This document shows positions 1 to 7,842 of a stretch of DNA of 64,000 nt, one piece after another. The stretch is taken from the NCBI GenBank assembly GCA_965217605.1, contig CBDCJB010000001.1, positions 1-64,000 on the forward strand. Reading direction: 5' to 3'. The notes under the pieces were generated by a model, which did not search any database, was not told the origin of the DNA, and saw only the letters and a list, made by a program, of their open reading frames with translations. Origin of the DNA: JAYYZW01 sp965217605 (GTDB lineage Bacteria > Pseudomonadota > Gammaproteobacteria > Ga0077536). A program made the position numbers and the translations under genes. The first letter of the stretch is position 1; every line of letters starts with the position of its first letter.

Positions 1-654
1 TTCAGACCAATAAGCGTACACATAGCGGGCCTCGCCCTGGCGCCGGCAATACTGCTTCAAGCGCACGGCGAAATCTTCGAGCGTCGCAAATGGCACGCGT
101 TCGGCGCCTCGCGCAAGATGTCGGCTGAAATCCGAGTTGGCGATAGCCGCGGGTTGCAGTGTCACGGACGGTGTCGCGATGCGGTCGAAAAAGCTCGTGC
201 AATCCACGAGTGACTCGATCGATACGCCCGATCTCGATAGAGGCTGACGCCCATACCGGGGTATGAACGGCAACACCGCCGTCACCGCGCCGAGCGCGCG
301 GAAATGCATAAACCATCCGGTCAGTCCATGTTGCTGGGGCGCGAGTCCCGTCATGAACGTCGTGATCGCACTGGCGGTCGTCGGTGGGTAGACCGAGGTC
401 ATGGTGCCGTGCATAAGCGCGTGCAGCCGGCCGCCGGTGCCGAGCTTCGCCAACCATTCTGCACCGACGCCATCCAGAACGAGCAGCACGATTCGGCGCG
501 CTTCCGTCAAGCGTTCGAACGGTAGACTGGTAAGGCGCGGGTAATCGATCGACGGCGCGCCGAGCGCATCACCGATCGAGCGCATCAGATTGACGATCGA
601 GCCGCCATGGTAATCAGGTTTGGTGATTGTGAGATCGTGTTCGATCGCGGGCAC
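1..654 (-). CDS. Alkaline phosphatase superfamily phosphodiesterase (3' end outside window)
   Basis: Read on the minus strand from a GTG at 654, three bases after the selO stop, so it is probably co-transcribed with selO. The visible 218 codons stay open to the window edge. The N-terminal part shows the type I phosphodiesterase/nucleotide pyrophosphatase pattern: a metal-binding strand IVLLVLDGVGAEWL, then the Thr-nucleophile region PPTTASAITTFMTGLAPQQH and a GLTGW segment. Members hydrolyse phosphodiesters or phosphonates using two metal ions. The substrate cannot be told. No signal peptide is visible, so it is probably cytoplasmic. Longer open frames on the same stretch are off-frame shadows. 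Confidence 0.8.
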   Translation of the reverse strand, partial: MPAIEHDLTITKPDYHGGSIVNLMRSIGDALGAPSIDYPRLTSLPFERLTEARRIVLLVLDGVGAEWLAKLGTGGRLHALMHGTMTSVYPPTTASAITTFMTGLAPQQHGLTGWFMHFRALGAVTAVLPFIPRYGRQPLSRSGVSIESLVDCTSFFDRIATPSVTLQPAAIANSDFSRHLARGAERVPFATLEDFAVRLKQYCRRQGEARYVYAYWSE

Positions 655-657
655 CTC

Positions 658-2298
658 TCACGAGTTGCACGACAACATCGAGCACCCGGCGCGGTGGCGT
701 GCCCAATCGGGTCGTTTCTCTGCGTAGGTTTTCTTATCGGGGTGTTCGTCGTAGGGCCGGCGCAGCACATCCAGCAAGTCGTTGGTCATTCCGTAGTCGC
801 CTTGCTCGACCTGGTCGATCGCCAATTGCGCCAGGTAGTTTCTGAGTACGTATTTCGGATTGACCGCGTTCATCGCGGTCCTGCGCGCATCGTCATCGAT
901 GCCGTCTTGGCGCAGGCGCGTGGCGTAATTACGTATCCAGTTCGCCATGCGATCCCGGTAGGTGTCGGTAAGTTGTGATGGCACGTAGTAGGCGTCCATT
1001 AAAGGCGCGCTGAGACCGCCTGCGGAGCCGGTCGTTGCGGATGAAGTACCCACCTGAAGCTCCGCGAGTTTACGAAAAAAGATCGTCATGTCGGTCTCGA
1101 CCAGCGCGAGCACGGCCAGGAGCTCGGATACGAGGTCCTGATCGGTGCTTTCGTCGAAATGGTTCAGTCCCAATTTATCCGCCATCATGGCCTGCCAGCC
1201 GGCGTCGTAGCAGGTCCCGTAGCCCTTTAATGCAGCCTCGAGCGGTTCGGCGTCCTCGATCAGGGGATAGATGGCGTTGGCGAGTTGTAGCAGGTTCCAC
1301 AGCGCGATCTGCGGCTGCTGACCGAAACGGTAACGCCGGCCCTGTGCATCGGTGATATTCGGCGTCCAATCGGGATCGTAGTTCTCGAGCCACCCGTAAG
1401 GACCGTAATCGATCGTCAACCCGAGGATCGACATGTTGTCGGTGTTCATCACACCGTGAACGAATCCGACCCGCATCCAATGCACGATCATCGCGGCGGT
1501 TCTGCGACAGACCTCTTCGAACCATTGCACGTAAAGTGCTTTCTTGTCGCCCGCGGACATGCAATCTGAAAAACCGAGCTGTGGAAAATCGATATCGAGG
1601 GTGTAGTCGACGAGCTGACGCAGCACGTCGAGCTCTCCGCGCGAGGTGAAGATTTCAAAATTACCGAAACGCGTAAACGAGGGGGCGACCCGGCATACCA
1701 CCGCGCTAGGCTCGGGTTTCGGGTTGCCGTCGTAGAACATGTCCCGCACGACTTCCTCGCCCGTCAGCACGAGGCTCAGCGCGCGCGTCGTCGGCACGCC
1801 GAGGTGATGCATCGCCTCGCTGCACAAAAACTCGCGTAATGACGACCGCAGCACCGCTAAGCCGTCGGCGTTGCGCGAATACGGTGTCGGGCCCGCACCC
1901 TTGATCTGCAATGCCCAACGCTCTCCGCGTTGGTTTACGATTTCGCCTAAATTGATCGCGCGGCCGTCACCTAGTTGCCCGGCCCAGTTGCCGAACTGAT
2001 GGCCACCGTAACAGGTCGCGTAGGGATCCATGCCCTCGATGAGACGGTTGCCCGAAAACACCTCGGCGAACGCCTGGGTCTCACACGCCGTGCTCGTGAA
2101 GTCCAGTAGCTCCGCGACTTCGCGGGCGTAGGCGACCAACTGCGGCCTGGCGATCCGGGCCGGCAGGACGCGTGAATAACACGCCTGGCCGACCTGACGG
2201 CGGTAGTTTTCCGTGACCGGATCGGCGGGCAAAGCGCCGATGAAACGGTTGTCGAACTTGAGGTTGGCGAAACCGGCGAAATCGGGTTGTGCACTCAT
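658..2298 (-). CDS. selO: Protein adenylyltransferase SelO (YdiU family)
   Basis: The 546-residue protein is a full-length SelO, a pseudokinase-fold enzyme that transfers AMP from ATP to Ser/Thr/Tyr of target proteins in redox stress. Visible hallmarks are YGGHQFGNWAGQLGDGR (about 97-113), the nucleotide-binding lysine in QIKGAGPTPYSR (K133), HGVMNTDNM (about 281-289) with the family's Asn/Asp metal ligands, and IDYGP (about 296-300). The C-terminus ends in a Cys-containing CSMLSCNS, with cysteine rather than the selenocysteine of animal SelO. The gene lies 3 bp upstream of the phosphodiesterase and is divergent from the AhpD-like selenoprotein gene. The ATG at 2298 has only a weak ribosome-binding site. 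Confidence 0.95.
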   Translation of the reverse strand: MSAQPDFAGFANLKFDNRFIGALPADPVTENYRRQVGQACYSRVLPARIARPQLVAYAREVAELLDFTSTACETQAFAEVFSGNRLIEGMDPYATCYGGHQFGNWAGQLGDGRAINLGEIVNQRGERWALQIKGAGPTPYSRNADGLAVLRSSLREFLCSEAMHHLGVPTTRALSLVLTGEEVVRDMFYDGNPKPEPSAVVCRVAPSFTRFGNFEIFTSRGELDVLRQLVDYTLDIDFPQLGFSDCMSAGDKKALYVQWFEEVCRRTAAMIVHWMRVGFVHGVMNTDNMSILGLTIDYGPYGWLENYDPDWTPNITDAQGRRYRFGQQPQIALWNLLQLANAIYPLIEDAEPLEAALKGYGTCYDAGWQAMMADKLGLNHFDESTDQDLVSELLAVLALVETDMTIFFRKLAELQVGTSSATTGSAGGLSAPLMDAYYVPSQLTDTYRDRMANWIRNYATRLRQDGIDDDARRTAMNAVNPKYVLRNYLAQLAIDQVEQGDYGMTNDLLDVLRRPYDEHPDKKTYAEKRPDWARHRAGCSMLSCNS

Positions 2299-2392
2299 CG
2301 GGATCTACGTCGGTGGTGGCGACGTGCAGGCAGGCATTCTATCGCACCGCGACGTAATATGGCGGACATCGTATTACTGACGGGAGGCCACT

Positions 2393-2941
2393 GTGCCAAG
2401 AGTCACTGAAATCACCGAAAGCGGTGGCGATGCGATCCTCGCAGCCGAGTTTGCGCAAGAGCATGAAATGTTTGGCGGAGTTCTGAACCCCACGAAGGTT
2501 TTAGCGCATTGCCCACCGATCCTGCGCGCCGCGAAGCGGTTCTATGCTTCGTTCGAACAATCCGGACAACTGCCGCCATCGTTTTTGGGTTTGGTGTACG
2601 CGCGCGTCGCCGCGATCAACGGTTGCCCGTTCTGAGTCGATATCAATTCGTTCCGTGCGATCGAAGCTGATAACGGCGAAGCCAAAGTCACGGATCTGCC
2701 GAACTGGCGGGACAGTGACGTGTATACCGAGCCAGAGCGCGTCGCGATCGAATATGGCGAACGCATGACGATCACGGGTCAAAAGGTTGACGATGCTTTC
2801 TTCGCGCGGTTGAACGAGCATTTCACCGAGCCTCAGATCATCGAGCTGACGGCGGGCATAGCGATGGAAAATTTCCGCAGCAAGTTCAACGCGCCGCTTT
2901 TGGTCGAGGCGCAGGGGTTTTGTCCGTTGCCTAAACCCTAA
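2393..2941 (+). CDS. AhpD-like (carboxymuconolactone decarboxylase fold) selenoprotein with CxxU redox motif; TGA at 2633-2635 read as selenocysteine
   Basis: The frame opens at a GTG (2393) preceded by GGGAGG at 2382-2387, meets TGA at 2633-2635, and continues without another stop to TAA at 2939-2941. Both halves belong to one AhpD-like alkylhydroperoxidase/peroxidase-related protein of 182 residues. The TGA is exactly where the family has the second cysteine: NGCPF-TGA-VDINSFR matches the usual NGCPFCVDINS, giving C78-P-F-U81. Selenocysteine CxxU forms of AhpD-like proteins are an established bacterial selenoprotein family. A SECIS-like hairpin follows the TGA. Expected role: thiol/selenol-dependent peroxide or disulfide chemistry in the cytoplasm. 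The alternative is a nonsense mutation, less likely given the position and the intact downstream half. Confidence 0.85.
2641..2672 (+). promoter_or_regulatory. SECIS-like hairpin for selenocysteine insertion at the 2633-2635 TGA
   Basis: The sequence just after the TGA folds by hand as 2641-2645 with 2668-2672, 2647-2650 with 2662-2665, and 2652-2653 with 2659-2660, leaving the pentaloop CGTGC at 2654-2658. The loop begins 18 nt after the TGA and has a G at its second position. Both agree with the general bacterial SECIS pattern (short spacing, G within the first two loop bases). The small internal bulges are at 2646, 2651/2661 and 2666-2667. This was done by eye, not by energy calculation. 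Confidence 0.65.
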
Positions 2942-3780
2942 TCACCAACGGCGCGCGCCCGTAGTGTGTCAAATCCGGGATATTCGTCGCGGGTTATCAG
3001 GGTCCGTAAGGCGGCATCGCCAACCTTGTCGCCGCGTTCAAGGCGGCTGTAGGCCGCAGAGGCGTCGATGAGACTCGTCCCACCGACACGGTCGATCCCG
3101 CGTGCGAACAGTGGATCGGGGAAAAATCCGGCCGTGGGGCCGAGCAGTGTGATGACGTCCGCGCCGCGACAATGTTCAAGCACGTCGTCCAGTGAATTGT
3201 TGAGCAAGGTCGCGCCGGTGCAAATGATTTTGTTGCAGTCGCGTAATGTCGCCGGATCCAAGGTAATACGCACCCGATCAGCATCGCTGATCATGTGCGC
3301 CTTTCGCTCGATTACCGTGGTGCGTACGTCGAGAGCGGTCAATTTCCGAACGAGGGGCGGAAAATTACCGACCATGCCGACGTGATCGCGTGGGTCGAAC
3401 TCGAGGCCGCCCATGGAATCGGGGGCTTCCGGCGGCCGGTAGTGGGCGGCGCGATAGAACGCGTCCGTCAAGGCGTTGAGGGTGGCGAGGCCGAGCGAGC
3501 GTTCCGCATCGGAATTGCGCGCTGTGTAACGGGCGAGTTGAAGCGGTGTTAAGCGAGTCAGGCGATCGACGTTGAACTGTTCTTGCATATCCGCTTGCGA
3601 TACGCCCAACCAGGCGTAGTAGAGACCCGCCGATCCATTATCCAACTCAACGAGGCCGAACTCCGCGTCGCGATCGGGACTCGGATGCGGATCGACCAGC
3701 AGGACGCGTTCGATACTGACTGGCGCGAGCGCCGCACAGGCCTGTTCGGCGAGCGCGATCAGTTCGTCGCGTATGGGCAC
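2938..3780 (-). CDS. DUF364-type (Rossmann-like, putative heavy-metal chelation domain) protein
   Basis: About 280 residues. The N-terminal part contains VLLVDPHPSPDRDAEFGLVE. The C-terminal part contains NKIICTGATLLNNSLDDVLE and VITLLGPTAGFFPDPLF, the layout of DUF4213/DUF364 proteins. These have a Rossmann-like C-terminal domain and are often found near metal or cofactor genes; the biochemical role is not established. The frame can be extended to a TTG at 3819, but that would overlap the dodecin gene by 35 bp, so the GTG at 3780 just downstream of the dodecin stop is preferred. The stop overlaps the convergent AhpD-like gene by a few bases. Confidence 0.65.
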   Translation of the reverse strand: MPIRDELIALAEQACAALAPVSIERVLLVDPHPSPDRDAEFGLVELDNGSAGLYYAWLGVSQADMQEQFNVDRLTRLTPLQLARYTARNSDAERSLGLATLNALTDAFYRAAHYRPPEAPDSMGGLEFDPRDHVGMVGNFPPLVRKLTALDVRTTVIERKAHMISDADRVRITLDPATLRDCNKIICTGATLLNNSLDDVLEHCRGADVITLLGPTAGFFPDPLFARGIDRVGGTSLIDASAAYSRLERGDKVGDAALRTLITRDEYPGFDTLRARAVGD

Positions 3781-3784
3781 ATCT

Positions 3785-4006
3785 CTAACCCGCCGCAGCG
3801 TCGTCCAGGGTAAATCCAAGCTTGATGGTCAATTGCCAGTGAGCGACCTTGCCATCCGCGACGTCACCGCGTATGTCGGTTACTTCAAACCAACGGATAT
3901 TATGTAACGATTCGCTTGCCTTAATGACGGCAGAGCTCACAGCATCGTCCATCGATTTTTTCGACGTGCCGGTGATTTCGATGATCTTGTAGACGTGACC
4001 GGTCAT
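3785..4006 (-). CDS. Dodecin (flavin-binding dodecameric protein)
   Basis: A 73-residue protein beginning MTGHVYKIIEITGTS and containing WFEVTDIRGDVADGKVAHWQ, with the dodecin length and pattern. Dodecins form hollow dodecamers that bind and buffer flavins; the tryptophan in the WFEV segment is the usual flavin-stacking residue. The ATG at 4006 has a good GGGAGG ribosome-binding site 9 bases upstream. The gene is followed immediately by the DUF364 gene on the same strand and is divergent from the PQQ dehydrogenase. Confidence 0.9.
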   Translation of the reverse strand: MTGHVYKIIEITGTSKKSMDDAVSSAVIKASESLHNIRWFEVTDIRGDVADGKVAHWQLTIKLGFTLDDAAAG

Positions 4007-4066
4007 TTCAATTCGCCTCCCTTTGGCTTGTTTGGATTAAAATCATAACCCAAGAATAAAAGGGGG

Positions 4067-6148
4067 ATGTCGATGAATTCACGTCGGTTTGGTTTAATCT
4101 TGATCTTGGTTTTCGCCGGCATGCAGAACGGATCGGCGGATACGATCGTCGACGATGCCGCACTTTCAAACGAGTTAGACGGCAACAACTGGCTCGCGTA
4201 CGGACGAACCTACAGCGAGCAGCGCTACAGCCCTCTCGCACAGATCGATGCCAAGAGCGTTACGCGGCTCGGTCTCGATTGGTTTCTCGATCTGCCCAAC
4301 GATCGCTCACTGATCGGCACACCATTGGTAGTTGACGGCATTCTCTATTTCACGGGCAGCTACAGCAAAACTCGGGCGATCGACGTCAAGACCGGAAACG
4401 TGCTGTGGGAATACGATCCCGAATCGATCAAACACGCGGGCGAGCGCCTGCGCATCATGTGGGACTCGAGCAGAGGGCTGTCCTTCTGGAAGGGCAAGGT
4501 CATCATCGCCACCATCGACGGCCGGTTGGTGGCGATCGATGCTAAGACCGGTGGACGCGTATGGGAGACCATGACCGTCGATCCGCGCCGCGCGTACTAC
4601 ATCACGGGTACGCCCAAAGTGTTTCGCGACAAGGTCATCATCGGTAACGGCGGTACCGAGCAGGAAGCCGCCCGGGGTTACGTTACGGCTTACGATGCAC
4701 AAACCGGTAAACAAGCCTGGCGCTTCTGGGTGGTGCCCGGTAATCCCGCGGACGGCTATGAGAACGAGGCCATGGCCATGGCGGCCAAGACCTGGACCGG
4801 CGAGTGGTGGACGCACGGCGGCGGCGGCAACACCTGGAACGGCATCACCTACGATCCTGAATTTAACCAGATCCTGATCGGCACGGGTAATGGTTCGCCC
4901 TGGAACCGCAAGATCCGCAGCCCCGGTGGCGGTGACAACCTGTTCTTGTGTTCGATAGTGGCCTTGGACGCGGATACCGGCGGCTACAAATGGCACTACC
5001 AAACGGTGCCGGGCGAAACCTGGGATTACAACTCCAACATGGATATCGTGCTCGCCGACTTGAAGTTCGGCGGCCAGACGGTCAAGGCGTTGATGCACGC
5101 GCCCAAGAACGGTTTCTTCTACGTCATCAATCGTGAGAACGGCGAGCTGTTGTCGGCCGAGAAGATCGGCAAGGTCACCTGGGCCTCGCACGTCGACTTG
5201 AAAACCGGACGACCGGTCGAGATCGAGGGGTCGCGCTACGAGGACGGCGAGGAGTTGGTGTGGCCGAGCCCGTTCGGTGTGCATAACTGGCATGCGATGT
5301 CCTATAACCCGAACACCGGGCTCGCCTACCTGCCTACCATCGAGATGCCGGCGCTGTTCCGCGATACGGGCATCGATCTCACGTCCTGGCGCTCGCCGCA
5401 TTTCTACGCGAGCGTCGGCGTCGAATTCGGCCGCGAAGACACCCCGGCCGATTACGGTACGGCCACCTTGTTGGCCTGGGATCCCATCAAGCAGGAAAAG
5501 GTCTGGCAGCACCCACAGCCGCCGCAATGGAACCCCGGAACCTTGACGACGGCCGGTAACCTGGTTTTCCAGGGCCGTGCGGACGGTGAGTTCGCCGCCT
5601 ACGATGCACGGTCGGGCGACCGCTTGTGGTCGGTCAACGTGGGCTCCGGGATTTCCGCGCCCCCGATCACCTACGCCGTCGACGGTAGGCAATACGTCTC
5701 CTTACTCGTCGGCTGGGGCGGCGCCGGTCTCATTTCGGGTACGCTCGCGGCGCAACACGGCTGGAAGTATCGCGTCCACCCGCGGCGGCTCGTGACCTTC
5801 GCGCTGGATGCGAAGACGTCCATGCCGCCGTCGCCACCGCCGGCCTATGCCAAGCCGATCGACGTGCCCGATTTCGAGCTCGATCCGAGCCTGGTCGAAT
5901 ACGGCAACACGCTTTACGCGCAATCGTGTTTCTTGTGCCACGGGGCCGGCGTCGTATCGGGTGGCTATGGTCCGGATCTCAGGGAATCAACGGTCGCCTT
6001 ATCACGTGATGCGTTCAAGCAGGTCGTCGTCGACGGCACCATGCTCAGTACCGGGATGCCGCCGTTCAAGAGTTACACCGATAAGGAGATCGACGGATTG
6101 CTTCACTACATTCGTAAGGAGGCACGAAAAACCGCGCAAACCGAATAA
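4067..6148 (+). CDS. PQQ-dependent quinohemoprotein alcohol dehydrogenase
   Basis: A 693-residue exported enzyme. Residues 1 to about 24 form a signal peptide ending near NGSA. An eight-bladed PQQ propeller follows, with repeated W-docking motifs such as DVKTGNVLWEYDP and GNGSPWNRKIRSPGGGDN. The C-terminal cytochrome c domain has C621-F-L-C624-H625 and a likely Met ligand in STGMPPF (M664). The catalytic Asp lies in TWDYNSN; the next-but-one residue is Asn, not the Asp typical of lanthanide enzymes, so a calcium type is inferred. The vicinal Cys-Cys pair usual in the family is not seen where expected (MWDSSRG). It should oxidise alcohols or aldehydes in the periplasm and pass electrons to cytochromes. 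A second ATG at 4073 is possible. Confidence 0.9.
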   Translation: MSMNSRRFGLILILVFAGMQNGSADTIVDDAALSNELDGNNWLAYGRTYSEQRYSPLAQIDAKSVTRLGLDWFLDLPNDRSLIGTPLVVDGILYFTGSYSKTRAIDVKTGNVLWEYDPESIKHAGERLRIMWDSSRGLSFWKGKVIIATIDGRLVAIDAKTGGRVWETMTVDPRRAYYITGTPKVFRDKVIIGNGGTEQEAARGYVTAYDAQTGKQAWRFWVVPGNPADGYENEAMAMAAKTWTGEWWTHGGGGNTWNGITYDPEFNQILIGTGNGSPWNRKIRSPGGGDNLFLCSIVALDADTGGYKWHYQTVPGETWDYNSNMDIVLADLKFGGQTVKALMHAPKNGFFYVINRENGELLSAEKIGKVTWASHVDLKTGRPVEIEGSRYEDGEELVWPSPFGVHNWHAMSYNPNTGLAYLPTIEMPALFRDTGIDLTSWRSPHFYASVGVEFGREDTPADYGTATLLAWDPIKQEKVWQHPQPPQWNPGTLTTAGNLVFQGRADGEFAAYDARSGDRLWSVNVGSGISAPPITYAVDGRQYVSLLVGWGGAGLISGTLAAQHGWKYRVHPRRLVTFALDAKTSMPPSPPPAYAKPIDVPDFELDPSLVEYGNTLYAQSCFLCHGAGVVSGGYGPDLRESTVALSRDAFKQVVVDGTMLSTGMPPFKSYTDKEIDGLLHYIRKEARKTAQTE

Positions 6149-6159
6149 TTTTCCCGCCC

Positions 6160-7833
6160 ATGGCGCAATACGTCTTTCAAATGCTCCGGGTCGGCAAGGT
6201 CGTGCCGCCCAAGAAGCACATCCTGCGCGACATCTCCTTGAGTTTTTACCCGGGCGCCAAGATCGGCGTGCTCGGCTTGAACGGGGCAGGGAAGTCGACG
6301 CTGCTGCGCATCATGGGCGCCGTCGATACCGATATCGAAGGCGAGGCGCTCCCGCTCAAAGGCTTGAAGATCGGCTATCTGCCTCAGGAACCCCAGCTCG
6401 ATCCGGACAAAGATCTGCGCGGCAACGTCGAAGAAGGCCTCGGCGATACGTTGGGTTTGCTCGAGCGCTTCAACGACATCTCGATGCGCTTTGGCGACGA
6501 GATGAACGACGACGAAATGAACGCCTTGCTGGACGAGCAGGGCAAGCTACAGACCGAGATCGAGGCGGTCGGCGGCTGGGAGATCGAACGTAAGCTGGAG
6601 ATCGCGGCCGACGCGCTCCGATTGCCGCCTTGGGATGCCGACGTGACGAAGATCTCGGGCGGCGAGCGCCGGCGCGCAGCACTGTGCCGGTTATTGTTAT
6701 CGGAACCCGAAATGCTGCTGTTGGATGAGCCGACGAACCATCTCGACGCGGAATCCGTCGCGTGGCTGGAACGCTATTTGGAACAATATTCGGGCACCGT
6801 GGTGGCGGTCACGCACGATCGCTACTTCCTGGATAACGTCGCCGGTTGGATCCTGGAATTGGATCGCGGTTATGGCATCCCCTGGGAAGGCAATTACTCG
6901 TCCTGGCTCGAACAGAAAGAAGTGCGTTTACAGCAGGAAGCGCGTGAACAGGCCGCGCATCGCAAGGCCATTGCTGCCGAGCTCGAATGGGTGCGTGCCA
7001 ACCCGCAGGCACGGCAGGCCAAGAACCGCGCCCGGCTGCAACGCTTCGACGAGTTGCAGTCGAAGGAGTTCCAAGCGCGTAACGAAACCAATGAGATCTA
7101 TATTCCGCCGGGGCCGCGGCTCGGCGACATGGTGATCGAGGTCAGTCACTTGAAGAAGGGTTTTGGCGATCGATTGTTGATCGACGATTTGTCGTTCAGC
7201 CTGCCGCCGGGCGGGATCGTCGGCGTCATCGGGGCGAACGGCGCCGGAAAATCAACGCTGTTCAAGATGCTGACCGGGCAGGAAGAACCCGACGGCGGGG
7301 CGATCGAGATCGGCGAAACCGTACAAATCGCCTATGTCGATCAAAGCCGCGATACATTCGACGGCGGTAAAACCGTATGGGAAGAGTTGTCCGGTGGACA
7401 GGACATCCTGCGCATCGGCGACTATGAAATACCATCGCGCGCCTATGTCGGACGTTTCAATTTCAAGGGCGGCGATCAGCAGCAGCACATCGGGCAGTTG
7501 TCTGGAGGGGAGCGCAACCGCGTGCACCTCGCGAAAGTGTTATTGCGTGGCGGCAACGTGATCTTGCTCGACGAACCGACCAACGACCTCGATGTTGAAA
7601 CCTTGCGCGCCCTGGAAGACGCACTACTCAGCTTTCCAGGCTGCGTCATCGTCATTTCCCATGACCGTTGGTTCCTCGATCGGATCGCAACGCATATGCT
7701 CGCCTTTGAAGGCGATAGTCATGTCGAGTGGTTTCCGGGTAATTACGCCGATTACGAAGCCGACCGACGGCGGCGTATCGGCGACGCCGCGTCCAAACCT
7801 CACCGCATCAAGTTCAAACCGGTGACGCGTTAG
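6160..7833 (+). CDS. ettA: Energy-dependent translational throttle protein EttA (ABC-F ATPase)
   Basis: The 557-residue protein matches the EttA length. It starts MAQYVFQMLRVGKVVPPKK and carries two ABC ATPase domains: Walker A GLNGAGKST (39-47) with the signature SGGERRR and LLDEPTNHLD, and a second Walker A GANGAGKST with LSGGERNR and LLDEPTNDLD. The linker holds the charged arm motif expected for ABC-F factors, and there are no membrane segments. EttA binds the ribosomal E site and gates entry into elongation according to the ATP/ADP ratio. It starts 11 bases after the PQQ dehydrogenase stop. Confidence 0.95.
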   Translation: MAQYVFQMLRVGKVVPPKKHILRDISLSFYPGAKIGVLGLNGAGKSTLLRIMGAVDTDIEGEALPLKGLKIGYLPQEPQLDPDKDLRGNVEEGLGDTLGLLERFNDISMRFGDEMNDDEMNALLDEQGKLQTEIEAVGGWEIERKLEIAADALRLPPWDADVTKISGGERRRAALCRLLLSEPEMLLLDEPTNHLDAESVAWLERYLEQYSGTVVAVTHDRYFLDNVAGWILELDRGYGIPWEGNYSSWLEQKEVRLQQEAREQAAHRKAIAAELEWVRANPQARQAKNRARLQRFDELQSKEFQARNETNEIYIPPGPRLGDMVIEVSHLKKGFGDRLLIDDLSFSLPPGGIVGVIGANGAGKSTLFKMLTGQEEPDGGAIEIGETVQIAYVDQSRDTFDGGKTVWEELSGGQDILRIGDYEIPSRAYVGRFNFKGGDQQQHIGQLSGGERNRVHLAKVLLRGGNVILLDEPTNDLDVETLRALEDALLSFPGCVIVISHDRWFLDRIATHMLAFEGDSHVEWFPGNYADYEADRRRRIGDAASKPHRIKFKPVTR

Positions 7834-7842
7834 GCGGAATCT

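Noticed and set aside
4307..5692. 461-codon open frame antisense to the PQQ dehydrogenase
   Set aside because: It is a codon-bias shadow; the opposite strand encodes a clear full-length quinohemoprotein.
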